Of a stretch of DNA of 64,000 nt, positions 56,905 to 64,000 are shown piece by piece. Made by a program: the position numbers and the translations under genes. Below the pieces are notes generated by a model. It worked only from the letters and a program-made list of their open reading frames with translations, had not been told where the DNA came from and ran no database searches. Every line of letters begins with the position of its first letter. Position 1 is the stretch's first letter. Origin of the DNA: CAVUAN01 sp963739435 (GTDB taxonomy: Bacteria; Acidobacteriota; Thermoanaerobaculia; UBA5066; Gp7-AA6); assembly GCA_963739435.1 (NCBI GenBank), contig CAVUAN010000006.1, positions 124,001-188,000 of the forward strand, written 5' to 3'.

Positions 56905-57273
56905 TTACTTCGAACCCAGGGACGCGGCGAGCTTGATGGCCGCCCCGATCCCCTGCTTCTCCCGGACGGCCTTCACCCGCGCCTTGTCCGAAGCCTTGAG
57001 ATTACGCACGTGGCCCATGTACTTGCCCTGCAGGCGGCGCAAGGCCCGGGTCTTCGGCGACATCTTCCGGTGCACCACCTTGCGTGCCCGGCCGCGGCGC
57101 GCTCCCGGAGCCGCGCGGCCCACGAGCCTCTCGAGCGAGGTCAGGCGCTCGCGCAGGCGTCGGATCTCCTCCAGCCGGCCCCTCAAGACTTTCTGAATCT
57201 GGGTCCATCGGACGCGCCCCTGCTTCATGAGCGTGTCGAGCACATACTGGGCCTGTTCCGCCGAGATCTTCAT
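56905..57273 (-). CDS. Basic protein of unknown function
   Basis: 122 residues, strongly basic in the middle (RRGRARKVVHRKMSPKTRALRR). The N-terminal helix pair (AQYVLDTLMKQGRVRWTQIQ, RRLRERLTSLERL) has coiled-coil character. The C-terminus VRNLKASDKARVKAVREKQG and IGAAIKLAASLG suggests a nucleic-acid-binding helix. GGGAGGAAA precedes ATG 57273 by about 10 bp. No known family assigned. Confidence 0.6.
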   Translation of the reverse strand: MKISAEQAQYVLDTLMKQGRVRWTQIQKVLRGRLEEIRRLRERLTSLERLVGRAAPGARRGRARKVVHRKMSPKTRALRRLQGKYMGHVRNLKASDKARVKAVREKQGIGAAIKLAASLGSK

Positions 57274-57299
57274 CGTTGCCGTTTCCTCCCTGACTTTTT

Positions 57300-58280
57300 C
57301 TACGCTAACACATCCCGCCGCGCAAACACCGCAAAGGCAACGGCGAGCGCCGCAGCGGACCACACGGCGAGGACCGCGACCGAGAACGCGACCGTGATTC
57401 CCGCAATCGGCGGCGGAGCGCCCGAATAGTAGTCCGGAAGCGGAAGGTTCGTCACGAACAGGTACTTCTGCGACTCCCACGTCGGCGCGAGCAACGGCAG
57501 GATCAAGCCCGCAATCAAGGCCGCGAACATCGTGCCCATCGCAGCCGCGGTCGAGCGCAGGACGACCGACGTCAGAAAACCGAGCGAGCCCACGGCGACC
57601 GCGGAGAACCACGCCAGTCCGTACACGAGAACGATGTCCTTCCACAGCACGACGGAGCGCACGGTGGATGCGTCGAAAGAGTCGCCCCCCGCGCGAAAGC
57701 CCGTCAGAATCGGTGCGCCAAAGCCCCGCCACCCGTATGCCAGGCCGCCAAAGGCGTATGCCACCGCGCCGCCGATCAAGACCGTGAGGGTGATCGCGAT
57801 CACCAGGGCCGCGAGCTTCGAAGCCAGCACGCGCGTGCGCGACACGGGCCGCGTCAGCAGCAGCTTGACCGTGCCCTGCGTGAACTCCGAGCTGACGATG
57901 TCCGAGGCGAAAATCAGGGCGAGCAGCGGAAGCAGCAGATGCGACGACACGTTGGCGAAAGCGCGCAGGAAGAGCGGTCCCGAAACCGCATCGGGATCGA
58001 TGTCCCGGTCGAGGTGATACTGCAGCCGGGCGATCTCGAAGCGCGTCCAGCGCTGAGCCGTCGCGGGCGTGCGGCCCGACCGGTCCGAGCGCATGAAACT
58101 CTGCATCCGGGCGACCCGCTCCTGCGTGCGGACCCGCCAGTCCCTCGAGCGGTCGCGCGTCCGCGTCTGCGCGAACACGATCAGGCCGATCAGGCCGATC
58201 AGGATCAGGACCACCAGGCGGAAACGGCGGCGCTTCAGGAGCTTGAGAACTTCGTTCTCGACCAAGGGCACGAAGCTCAT
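57300..58280 (-). CDS. ABC transporter permease (ABC-2 type)
   Basis: 326-residue membrane protein. First transmembrane segment LVVLILIGLIGLIVF, then a long extracytoplasmic loop, then about five further segments (LLLPLLALIFASDIVSSEF, LAALVIAITLTVLIGGAVAY, VYGLAWFSAVAVGSLGFLT, MGTMFAALIAGLILPLLA, ITVAFSVAVLAVWSAAALAV). EFTQGTVKLLLTRPVSRTRV is typical of NosY/CcmB-like ABC-2 permeases. ATG overlaps the ATPase stop as ATGA. Forms an exporter with the upstream gene; substrate unknown. Confidence 0.88.
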   Translation of the reverse strand: MSFVPLVENEVLKLLKRRRFRLVVLILIGLIGLIVFAQTRTRDRSRDWRVRTQERVARMQSFMRSDRSGRTPATAQRWTRFEIARLQYHLDRDIDPDAVSGPLFLRAFANVSSHLLLPLLALIFASDIVSSEFTQGTVKLLLTRPVSRTRVLASKLAALVIAITLTVLIGGAVAYAFGGLAYGWRGFGAPILTGFRAGGDSFDASTVRSVVLWKDIVLVYGLAWFSAVAVGSLGFLTSVVLRSTAAAMGTMFAALIAGLILPLLAPTWESQKYLFVTNLPLPDYYSGAPPPIAGITVAFSVAVLAVWSAAALAVAFAVFARRDVLA

Positions 58281-59203
58281 ACAGTCTCTCCGCCGGTCAC
58301 TTCGAGGAAGACTTCTTCGAGCGACGACGCCCGATTCTCGACGCCGTAAACAGACACGCCGGCCGCCGCGAGCGCCCGCAACGCTTCGGGCACGCGTTCG
58401 CGGACCAGGGGAACGACGATGCCGTCCTCGCCTTCCCGTTCGACAGCCGCCCCGCCGGCGACCACCGTCAGGACGGCGGCAGCGGCATCGGGTGGTGTCG
58501 CGCGAAAGACGAGCCGCCCGGAGGCCAATCGGGCGATCAGGTCCTTGACCGGCCCCGTGGCCTTCGTTTGGCCGCGGTGAATGATCGCCACGCGGTCGCA
58601 CATCTGCTCGACCTCTGCCAGGAGGTGGCTCGATACGAAAACGGCGATACCTCGCTCGGCGGCGAGCAACCGGACCAGCCGCCGGATCTCGCGGATCCCG
58701 GCGGGGTCGAGGCCGTTGGCGGGCTCATCCAGGACGAGCAGGTCCGGGTCTCCGAGCAGGGCCTGGGCGATCCCGAGCCGCTGGCGCATGCCGAGCGAGT
58801 ACGTCGCAACGCGGTCGTCCATGCGCTCCTCGAGCATGACGAGCTTGCCCAGCTCCGGGATCCGATCGGCCGATCCCCCTTGCAGCATCCGGGCGAAGTG
58901 CTCGAGGTTCTCGCGCCCCGTCAGGTAGTCGTAGAGGTCCGGCGACTCGACGATCGAGCCCACGTGCGCCATGGCCCGGGTGAAGTCGCGCGCCAGGTCG
59001 AAACCCCGGATCCGAATGCGGCCGCGGTCGGGCCGCGCCAGGCCCACGAGCATCCGGATTGTCGTGGTCTTGCCGGCGCCGTTGGGCCCCAGGAATCCGA
59101 ACACCTCGCCGGCGTACAACTCGACGGATACATCAGCCACCGCCTCGCGGCGGCCAAACCTCTTCGTCAGGTGCTCGGCAGATAAGACGACCTCGGCTGA
59201 CAT
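58277..59203 (-). CDS. ABC transporter ATP-binding protein
   Basis: 308-residue ATPase. Walker A FLGPNGAGKTTTIRML (about residues 37-52), signature YSLGMRQRLGIAQALLG (about 134-150), Walker B LLVLDEPANGLDPAG, and switch His in VFVSSHLLAEVEQ. A 90-residue C-terminal extension is typical of ABC-2 exporters (antibiotic, lipid or Nos type). ATG 59203; divergent from the SGNH hydrolase gene. Confidence 0.94.
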   Translation of the reverse strand: MSAEVVLSAEHLTKRFGRREAVADVSVELYAGEVFGFLGPNGAGKTTTIRMLVGLARPDRGRIRIRGFDLARDFTRAMAHVGSIVESPDLYDYLTGRENLEHFARMLQGGSADRIPELGKLVMLEERMDDRVATYSLGMRQRLGIAQALLGDPDLLVLDEPANGLDPAGIREIRRLVRLLAAERGIAVFVSSHLLAEVEQMCDRVAIIHRGQTKATGPVKDLIARLASGRLVFRATPPDAAAAVLTVVAGGAAVEREGEDGIVVPLVRERVPEALRALAAAGVSVYGVENRASSLEEVFLEVTGGETV

Positions 59204-59224
59204 CGCCGCAACTTTCTCACAACA

Positions 59225-59230
59225 TATGAT
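59225..59230 (+). promoter_or_regulatory. TATGAT box before the SGNH hydrolase
   Basis: TATGAT ends 9 bp before ATG 59240, no Shine-Dalgarno, in a 36-bp divergent gap. Confidence 0.45.
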
Positions 59231-59239
59231 CGGCGCGGC

Positions 59240-60208
59240 ATGGCCCGCATCTCCTCGCGCTGGCTCCTCTGGCGACTGCCCGCTCTGGTGGCGTGCGCGG
59301 CCGCCCTCGTTTTCGGGACGGGCTTTTGGTTCGCCCTGCGAGGCACGCTCGGCGAGCCGATTGGCGAGCCTCCGCCGCCGCCGGCCGCGCCGAAAGCCGC
59401 CGCAAAGCGCGAAGGCGAGGGCCTGCTGCTCGTGCTGGGCGATTCCCTGGCGCGGGGCACCGGCGACGAGTCGGGCCGCGGATGGGCCGGAGACGTCCTG
59501 GACGCGTTCAAGAGCCGCGGCAACACCCGGATGGCCAACCTCGGCGTCAACGGCGCCGAGTCCTCGGACGTGCGGGAGGTCGTCGAGACGCCCAACGTGC
59601 GCACCCTTGCCGCGTCAGCGGACGCCATCCTGCTCTCGGCAGGCGGCAACGATCTCTCCCACGCCGCGACCCGCGACCTCCGCTCCCCCGCCGAGATGGC
59701 TGCTGCTGTCGACAAGGCGCGCGACGCCTATGCCGCGAACCTGCGCGCGATCCTGAAGGACCTGCGCGACGCGAATCCAAAGAGCCCGATTTACGTCATC
59801 GGCCTCTATGACCCGTTCGGACTGGAAGGCCCGCAGGGCCGCCTCGGCCGCTCGGTCATTCTCGGGTGGAACAACCTCGCGGCGGAAACGGCCCTGGCGT
59901 TTCCGGGCGTCCACGTCGTGCCGACTTTCGACATTTTCGACGGACGGACCGACCGCCTCTCGGCAGACCGATTTCACCCGAATCGGAAGGGCTACGCGTT
60001 GATCGCGCAGCGCGTCGTGCAGCTCCTCCCCGAAACTAGCTCCGCTCCTGGACTTTGGACTTTGGACTTTGGACTCCCCGCTCGGCGGGAGTACTACCAG
60101 AGCCTGCGTGTCTTGAAGGCTGCGCGCCCGATGTGGAAGAGCACGCCCGCCGCCGACGCGAGGCGCCCGACGCGGTACGCAACCGAGGTGCGGCCGAAGA
60201 GCTTGTAG
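59240..60208 (+). CDS. SGNH/GDSL-family hydrolase with N-terminal membrane anchor
   Basis: An anchor or signal segment (LPALVACAAALVFGTGFWFAL) and Pro-rich linker precede an SGNH esterase fold: LLLVLGDSLARGTGDES (nucleophile Ser), MANLGVNGAESSDV, AILLSAGGNDLSH (oxyanion Gly/Asn) and RFHPNRKGYALIAQ (catalytic Asp/His). Extracytoplasmic esterase or lipase. The conserved domain ends near 60035; the next residues (LWTLDFGL) are encoded by a TTTGGAC array and the last 45 overlap the convergent gene. The native stop was therefore probably lost through the repeat. Confidence 0.87.
   Translation: MARISSRWLLWRLPALVACAAALVFGTGFWFALRGTLGEPIGEPPPPPAAPKAAAKREGEGLLLVLGDSLARGTGDESGRGWAGDVLDAFKSRGNTRMANLGVNGAESSDVREVVETPNVRTLAASADAILLSAGGNDLSHAATRDLRSPAEMAAAVDKARDAYAANLRAILKDLRDANPKSPIYVIGLYDPFGLEGPQGRLGRSVILGWNNLAAETALAFPGVHVVPTFDIFDGRTDRLSADRFHPNRKGYALIAQRVVQLLPETSSAPGLWTLDFGLPARREYYQSLRVLKAARPMWKSTPAADARRPTRYATEVRPKSL
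60050..60075. repeat. TTTGGAC heptamer array at the 3' end of the SGNH gene
   Basis: GGACTTTGGACTTTGGACTT continuing to GGACT, about 3.5 heptamer units, lying just after the last conserved residues of the hydrolase and before the convergent small gene. Confidence 0.88.
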
Positions 60209-60381
60209 AGAACCGTTCCCACGGTGGCGATTGCCGTCACGGCCGCGCCGGCGAATCGGATCTGCGAGCGCCGCGAGTCGTATTCGGCCCTTAGCGCCTC
60301 CAGGTCGGCGGCGAGTGCCAGGCGCTCGGCTTCGCCACGGAGGCGCATTTCCTCGATCCGCTCGCGCGCGGCGTCGTTCAT
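60094..60381 (-). CDS. Small membrane protein of unknown function
   Basis: 95 residues: a charged helix (ERIEEMRLRGEAERLALAAD), then a hydrophobic segment FAGAAVTAIATVGTVLYKLF. ATG 60381 overlaps the upstream holin-like gene's stop as ATGA, so the two are coupled and may act together in the envelope. Confidence 0.7.
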   Translation of the reverse strand: MNDAARERIEEMRLRGEAERLALAADLEALRAEYDSRRSQIRFAGAAVTAIATVGTVLYKLFGRTSVAYRVGRLASAAGVLFHIGRAAFKTRRLW

Positions 60382-60869
60382 TCGGACCCCTCCCGGAAGC
60401 GCTCCTCGAGATCGTCGCTGTCTTCCTCGTCGTCGGAGATGTCTTCGGGCGGCGCCGCCACGGCCGACGCCACCGCGTCGAAGTCCCTGGCGAGCTCGCT
60501 GCCCGTCGCCGGAAAGTCGAAGGGCTGCACCCGCTCGAGCGCTTTCCACCCGAAGACCGCGCCGGCTGCGGCAACGGCGAGATACAGAACGAGTGTCGCC
60601 GCGACGCCGAGAATCGCGCTGCCGAAGAGCTTCGAGAAGAGCGCGGCGATGAGCGCCGTGGCCAGGATCAGCGCCAGGCTCCCGAAGAAGACCGCGGCGG
60701 CGAAGCCAGCCACCGCTTTGGCCGCAAAGGCGCCCTTGTCCGCCAGCTCCTCGCGGAAGATCGCTGCCCGCGTGGCTGCCAGCGCCGCGGCCTTCTCCCG
60801 CGCCGCCGTCACGCGCTGCGAAAACCGGCTCCGGGATTCGGTCTCTTCGCGCGCCTCCATCTCCGCCAT
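60378..60869 (-). CDS. Holin-X-like phage-holin-family membrane protein
   Basis: 163 residues. A charged N-terminal helix is followed by two transmembrane segments (AVAGFAAAVFFGSLALILATALIAAL and ILGVAATLVLYLAVAAAGAVFGW) and an acidic C-terminus (EDISDDEEDSDDLEERF). The pattern fits the putative holin-X family, widespread in chromosomes and usually not phage-related. Start taken as ATG 60869 (other ATGs at 60878 and 60860). Confidence 0.72.
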   Translation of the reverse strand: MAEMEAREETESRSRFSQRVTAAREKAAALAATRAAIFREELADKGAFAAKAVAGFAAAVFFGSLALILATALIAALFSKLFGSAILGVAATLVLYLAVAAAGAVFGWKALERVQPFDFPATGSELARDFDAVASAVAAPPEDISDDEEDSDDLEERFREGSE

Positions 60870-60879
60870 GCCGGGCATT

Positions 60880-61629
60880 TTACGCCCGCGGCCCCGGCAA
60901 CGCTTTGACCTCGATGCCCTCGGCCGCCAGCCGCTCTCGGACGGATCGGGCAATCGACGCAGCTCCGGGTGTGTCGCCGTGCAGACAGATGGTCTCCGGC
61001 TTCACGGCCACCCGCGAGCCGTCGGAGGCCACGACCCAGCCGTCGCGCGCCAGATGCACCGCCTGCTCAGCCGCCTCGGCCGGATCCGTCAGCAACGCGC
61101 CCGGCTCCTTTCGCGAGACGAGCGTGCCGTCGGGCCGGTAGCGGCGATCGGCAAACCCCTCGCCGGCGACCGGCAATCCCGCCTCGAGCCCGGCCTCGAG
61201 CAGGAGCGAGCCCGGCGCGCCCACGAGCACGAGGGACGGGTCGAAGCGGCGCACGGCCTCGGCAATCGCTCGGGCGAGGTCCGGAAACTCGTTGGCCTGG
61301 TGATACAGCGCTCCATGGGGCTTGACGTGCGCCAGCCGCGCGCCGCGAGCCCGGACGAAGCCGTCGAGCGCGGCCACCTGGTAGAGGACGAGCTGCTCGA
61401 GCTGGTCTCCCGGGATCTCGACGGCGATGCGACCGAAGTTCGCCTTGTCGGCGTGGCCCGGATGGGCGCCGATGTGAACGCCGCGGGAGAGCGCGTTGGC
61501 GACGGTCCTGTCCATCGTCGACGGGTCGCCCGCGTGAAAGCCGCAGGCGATGTTGGCGGAGGTCACGTACGGGAAGAGCTCCTCGTCGTCCATCCCCTCG
61601 CCCACATCGGCATTGATGTCGATCGCCAC
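60880..61629 (-). CDS. pxpA: 5-oxoprolinase subunit A (LamB/YcsF family)
   Basis: 249 residues. DINADVGEGMDDEELFPYVT, SANIACGFHAGDPSTMDRTV, GAHPGHADKANFGR, VKPHGALYHQAN, GEGFADRRYRPDGTLVSR and VKPETICLHGDTPGA mark the PxpA fold. With PxpB and PxpC it hydrolyses 5-oxo-L-proline to glutamate using ATP. GTG start. Last gene of the permease-pxpB-pxpC-pxpA operon. Confidence 0.95.
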   Translation of the reverse strand: MAIDINADVGEGMDDEELFPYVTSANIACGFHAGDPSTMDRTVANALSRGVHIGAHPGHADKANFGRIAVEIPGDQLEQLVLYQVAALDGFVRARGARLAHVKPHGALYHQANEFPDLARAIAEAVRRFDPSLVLVGAPGSLLLEAGLEAGLPVAGEGFADRRYRPDGTLVSRKEPGALLTDPAEAAEQAVHLARDGWVVASDGSRVAVKPETICLHGDTPGAASIARSVRERLAAEGIEVKALPGPRA

Positions 61630-61642
61630 GGCGCCTCCAATC

Positions 61643-62487
61643 CTACGCTCGCGAAGACGGCCGGAAGCGCAGGAGCGAGCCCGGTCCCGCCTGCGCCACC
61701 AGCGGCCAATCCGCGGCCTCGACGGTCGCGATCTTGGCGTATCCACCCGTGACGGGGCGGTCGGGCCCCAGCACGATCGGCCGGCCGTCGGCCGGAACCT
61801 GGATGGCGCCGGGCGCCGTGCCCTCGGGAGCGATCTCGGCGCTGCCTGCATGGCGGATCGGCTCGCCCTCGAGCCGCACGCCTCGCCGGTCGCTCGAGGC
61901 CGAGACGCGCCAGGACTGCGAGAAGAACGCCGCGATGCCCGCCTCCCCGAAGCGGTCCTCCTGAGGCCCGAGCACGACGCGCACGACGCCGTCTCGGAGA
62001 AGCGGGCCCCGCGGACGCTTCGACGGAAGACGGGTCGGCCCCGGCGACAGCGAGAGAGACGACGTCGCCCGAGGCCAGCCGCCGCGTCTGCCATTGCCGA
62101 TCCGGGATGGCCAGGCCGCCCGCGACGCAAAGGTAGGCCCGCACGCCCGAGATGACCCGCGAGAGACCCACGCGATCGCCCCGGCGCAGGTCGAAGGGCC
62201 GGCCCGCGGCCGAGCGGGGTTCCGTTCTTCTCGATGACGGCCATCGCTCCCGACACCGCCGCGCGGCAGTCGGCGAGGACTTCGAGCTCGGGTCCGGCGA
62301 GGGTGATCTCGAGCGCCGGTGTGCCGCCCGGGTTCTCGACGAGCCGGTTGCCTTCGGCCAGCGCAACCGGGTCCATCGCGCCGCCCGAAGGGACGCCGAA
62401 GCTCCCACGCCCGTGGCGCGCCGCACCCTGCAGCGATGTGAAGAGCCCCGCGATTGCGAACGCGAAACAACGGCGTGCCACCGGCAT
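61643..62487 (-). CDS. pxpC: 5-oxoprolinase subunit C, biotin-carboxyltransferase-like (frame breaks)
   Basis: About 280 residues over three frames. AGLFTSLQGAARHGRGSFGV and PSGGAMDPVALAEGN open the PxpC/KipA domain; after a break near 62216 come DRVGLSRVISGVRAYLCVAG and GLAIPDRQWQTRRLASGDVV; after another near 62016, VRVVLGPQEDRFGEAGIAAF, SDRRGVRLEGEP, GAIQVPADGRPIVLGPDRPV and GGYAKIATVEAADWPLVAQ to the stop at 61643. The start is taken at ATG 62487. A fused PxpBC with one more indel is equally possible, because no pxpB stop is seen. Confidence 0.85.
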
Positions 62488-62489
62488 CG

Positions 62490-63151
62490 GGATCGGGTGA
62501 TTGGAGAACGGGGCCTTCGTTCTCGCCCACCGGCTCGAAGACGACCGAGTCTCCCGGCAGCAGGAGCGTCGGAGGATTAGCCGCCGGATCGAAGAAGCGC
62601 GCCGCCGAGCGGCCGATCAGGCGCCAGCCGCCTGGCGTCTCGGCCGGATAAACGCCCGTGTAGGAGCCGCCGATCGCAAGAGTCCCGGCGGCCACCCGAG
62701 TTCGCGGCGTTGCAAGGCGCGCGGCGTGGAGCTCTTCGGGCAGGCCGACGCAATATCCGAATCCCGGCGCGAACCCGAGAAACGCAACCCGGTACGCCGC
62801 GGCGGCGTGCCGGCGAGCCACTTCTTCGGGCGACACGCCGAGGCCGGCAGCGAGCTCCGCCAGATCGAGCGCGGCCGCGCCGCCGTAGTGCACGGGGATT
62901 CTCACCGTCCGGCCCGCATCGGCTGCCGAAAGCGAAGGGCCGAAGAGATCTTTATCGAGAGACGCGCGGTCGAAACCGCGGCCGACCGTCAGGAAGAGCG
63001 TCCGGGCGCCGGGAACCGCATCGAGCAGGCCCGGCCGCCCCGACAGGGCGCGCGCCGCTGCAATCGCCGCCCGATTGGCGGAGTCCTCGGACGCGCCGGG
63101 GAACTCGACGAGGAGAGAGCCCGGCACGAGCTCGCGGACAACGACCTTCAC
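62490..63151 (-). CDS. pxpB: 5-oxoprolinase subunit B (KipI-like); end uncertain
   Basis: About 220 residues. KVVVRELVPGSLLVEFPG, GARTLFLTVG, VRIPVHYGGAAALDLAELA, GVSPEEVARRHAAAAYRVAF, LGFAPGFGYCVGLPEEL, RTRVAAGTLAIGGSYTGVYP and GGWRLIGRSAARFFDP are family hallmarks. GTG 63151 overlaps the permease stop (GTGA). No stop codon follows the conserved end near 62490; the frame runs on into pxpC, so it is either a break or a B-C fusion. Confidence 0.88.
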
Positions 63152-64000
63152 GCCGGCGTCTTCCGTCGCCGCCACAGGAAATAGACAGGCACCCCGGTCA
63201 AACAGAGCGCATACCCCGGCCATGTCGTTTTGGGGCTGCCATGGAGCAGGACGGCAATCAACACCAGGCCCGCCGCGGCGTAGACGATGGGCAACACCGG
63301 GTAGCCGGGCGCCTGGAACGGCCGCGGCAGGTCGGGCCGCTTCCGGCGCAGGACGATGACCGCGACGACGAGCAGGACGAAGAACAGGATGTCGACCGAG
63401 ATCACGTACTTGAGCAAGTCGCTGTAGCTGCCGGACAGCACGAGCAGGCAGGCCCACGCCCCCTGCGCCCACAGCGCGTTGCCGGGCACCGATGCGCCGT
63501 TCAACCGAGCGACGCTGCGAAAGAACAGGCCGTCGCGCGCCATGGCAAACGAGACGCGCGCGCCCGACAGGATCAGGCCATTCACGCAGCCGAACGTCGA
63601 GACCATGATCGCCAGAGCCGTCGCGGCTGCCGCACCCGGGCCAAAGAGCGACGTCGCCGCGGCCGTCGCCAGCCGGTCCTCGGAAGGATGTTGCACGGCT
63701 GCAAACGGCAGGACATTCATGTACGCGACGTTGGCGAGAACGTAGATGGATGTCACGACGAGGCACCCGGCCAGCAGAGCGAACGGCAGCGTTTTCCCCG
63801 GCTCTTGGATCTCCTCACCCGCAAAAGTCACGTTGTTCCAGGCCGACTGCGAGAAGAGCGGGCCGACCATCGCCGTGCCCAGGGCCGCCACGAACGCCAG
63901 GCCGGCAAGAGACTCGCCCGAAGGCGCCACCGCTCGAAAGAAATCCGGGGCACGCAGGGCGGATCCTGCCCCGCCCCCCAGGAAAAGGCCGAAGAGCGTG
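63148..64000 (-). CDS. APC-superfamily amino-acid permease, C-terminal part (cut by window edge)
   Basis: At least 283 residues; the start lies beyond the window. About eight membrane segments are seen. MVGPLFSQSAWNNVTFAGEE and IQEPGKTLPFALLAGC match the LAT/APC region that lines the substrate site; GCVNGLILSGARVSFAMARD and RPFQAPGYPVLPIVYAAAG are also typical. Its place before pxpBCA suggests uptake of 5-oxoproline, glutamine or a related amino acid, which is inference from context. Confidence 0.9.
   Translation of the reverse strand, partial: TLFGLFLGGGAGSALRAPDFFRAVAPSGESLAGLAFVAALGTAMVGPLFSQSAWNNVTFAGEEIQEPGKTLPFALLAGCLVVTSIYVLANVAYMNVLPFAAVQHPSEDRLATAAATSLFGPGAAAATALAIMVSTFGCVNGLILSGARVSFAMARDGLFFRSVARLNGASVPGNALWAQGAWACLLVLSGSYSDLLKYVISVDILFFVLLVVAVIVLRRKRPDLPRPFQAPGYPVLPIVYAAAGLVLIAVLLHGSPKTTWPGYALCLTGVPVYFLWRRRKTPA

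Noticed and set aside
60378..60869. Holin-like gene as sign of a prophage
   Set aside because: No endolysin, structural, integrase or terminase genes nearby; holin-X-like proteins are common chromosomal membrane proteins.

Overview
The window is GC-rich chromosomal DNA of a free-living Gram-negative-type bacterium. Gene content (large Ser/Thr kinases, an Hfq-like protein beside a PSP1/RicT protein, a tricorn-type S41 protease, a sortilin-like BNR protein, an ELWxxDGT-repeat protein, many secreted proteins of unknown function, dispersed short palindromes) best suits Acidobacteriota or a neighbouring deep-branching group; that assignment is inference. No phage, plasmid, IS element or CRISPR array was seen. 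Single-base frame breaks are frequent: about 30, clustered in the kinase, tricorn, sortilin, aldehyde dehydrogenase, pyrD/pyrK and pxpC genes, while serS, pgm, nadB and the E1 gene are clean. The breaks look more like draft-assembly indels than decay, because each broken frame continues with conserved protein in another frame.

Layout. 1-4.2 kb: enolase (5' end) and a phosphohexomutase on the minus strand, then a CAP-domain lipoprotein, a RicT-type PSP1 protein and an Hfq-like Sm protein. 4.3-10.1 kb: a minus-strand surface-polysaccharide block (polyprenyl sugar-phosphate transferase, one GT4, three GT2). 10.1-12.4 kb: serS, a methyltransferase, a large palindromic element and a DUF502 membrane protein. 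13.0-24.4 kb: two tandem giant paralogues, each a Ser/Thr kinase fused to an AAA/STAND-like ATPase and two solute-binding (SBP_bac_5) domains; this is the most unusual content. 24.5-33 kb: a secreted protein, a remodelled tRNA-Ser copy beside an intact tRNA-Ser(GCU), an SDR, the tricorn-like protease running into tRNA-Ser(UGA), an OmpA-family protein and two proteins of unknown function. 33-41 kb: the sortilin-like protein; an HAD phosphatase / secreted protein / aldehyde dehydrogenase operon with 4-bp overlaps; a PNPOx-like protein and an SDR. 41-44.5 kb: pyrK-pyrD-pyrF-glpQ-like operon. 44.7-53.4 kb: fused branched-chain 2-oxoacid dehydrogenase E1, nadA, an ELWxxDGT protein and nadC-nadB. 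53.4-60.9 kb: a histone-H1-tailed protein, an M20 peptidase, small zinc-ribbon and PilZ proteins, an ABC exporter pair, an SGNH hydrolase and small membrane proteins. 60.9-64 kb: a 5-oxoprolinase operon (permease, pxpB, pxpC, pxpA).

Two genome-scale patterns stand out. First, about 11 genes that look first in their transcription unit have a TANNNT hexamer 6-10 bp before the start codon and mostly no clear Shine-Dalgarno, which suggests leaderless transcription. Second, a 7-bp tandem repeat (TTTGGAC, about four units) recurs at four places plus an inverted pair, and at least three copies lie inside the ends of reading frames, adding short low-complexity tails.
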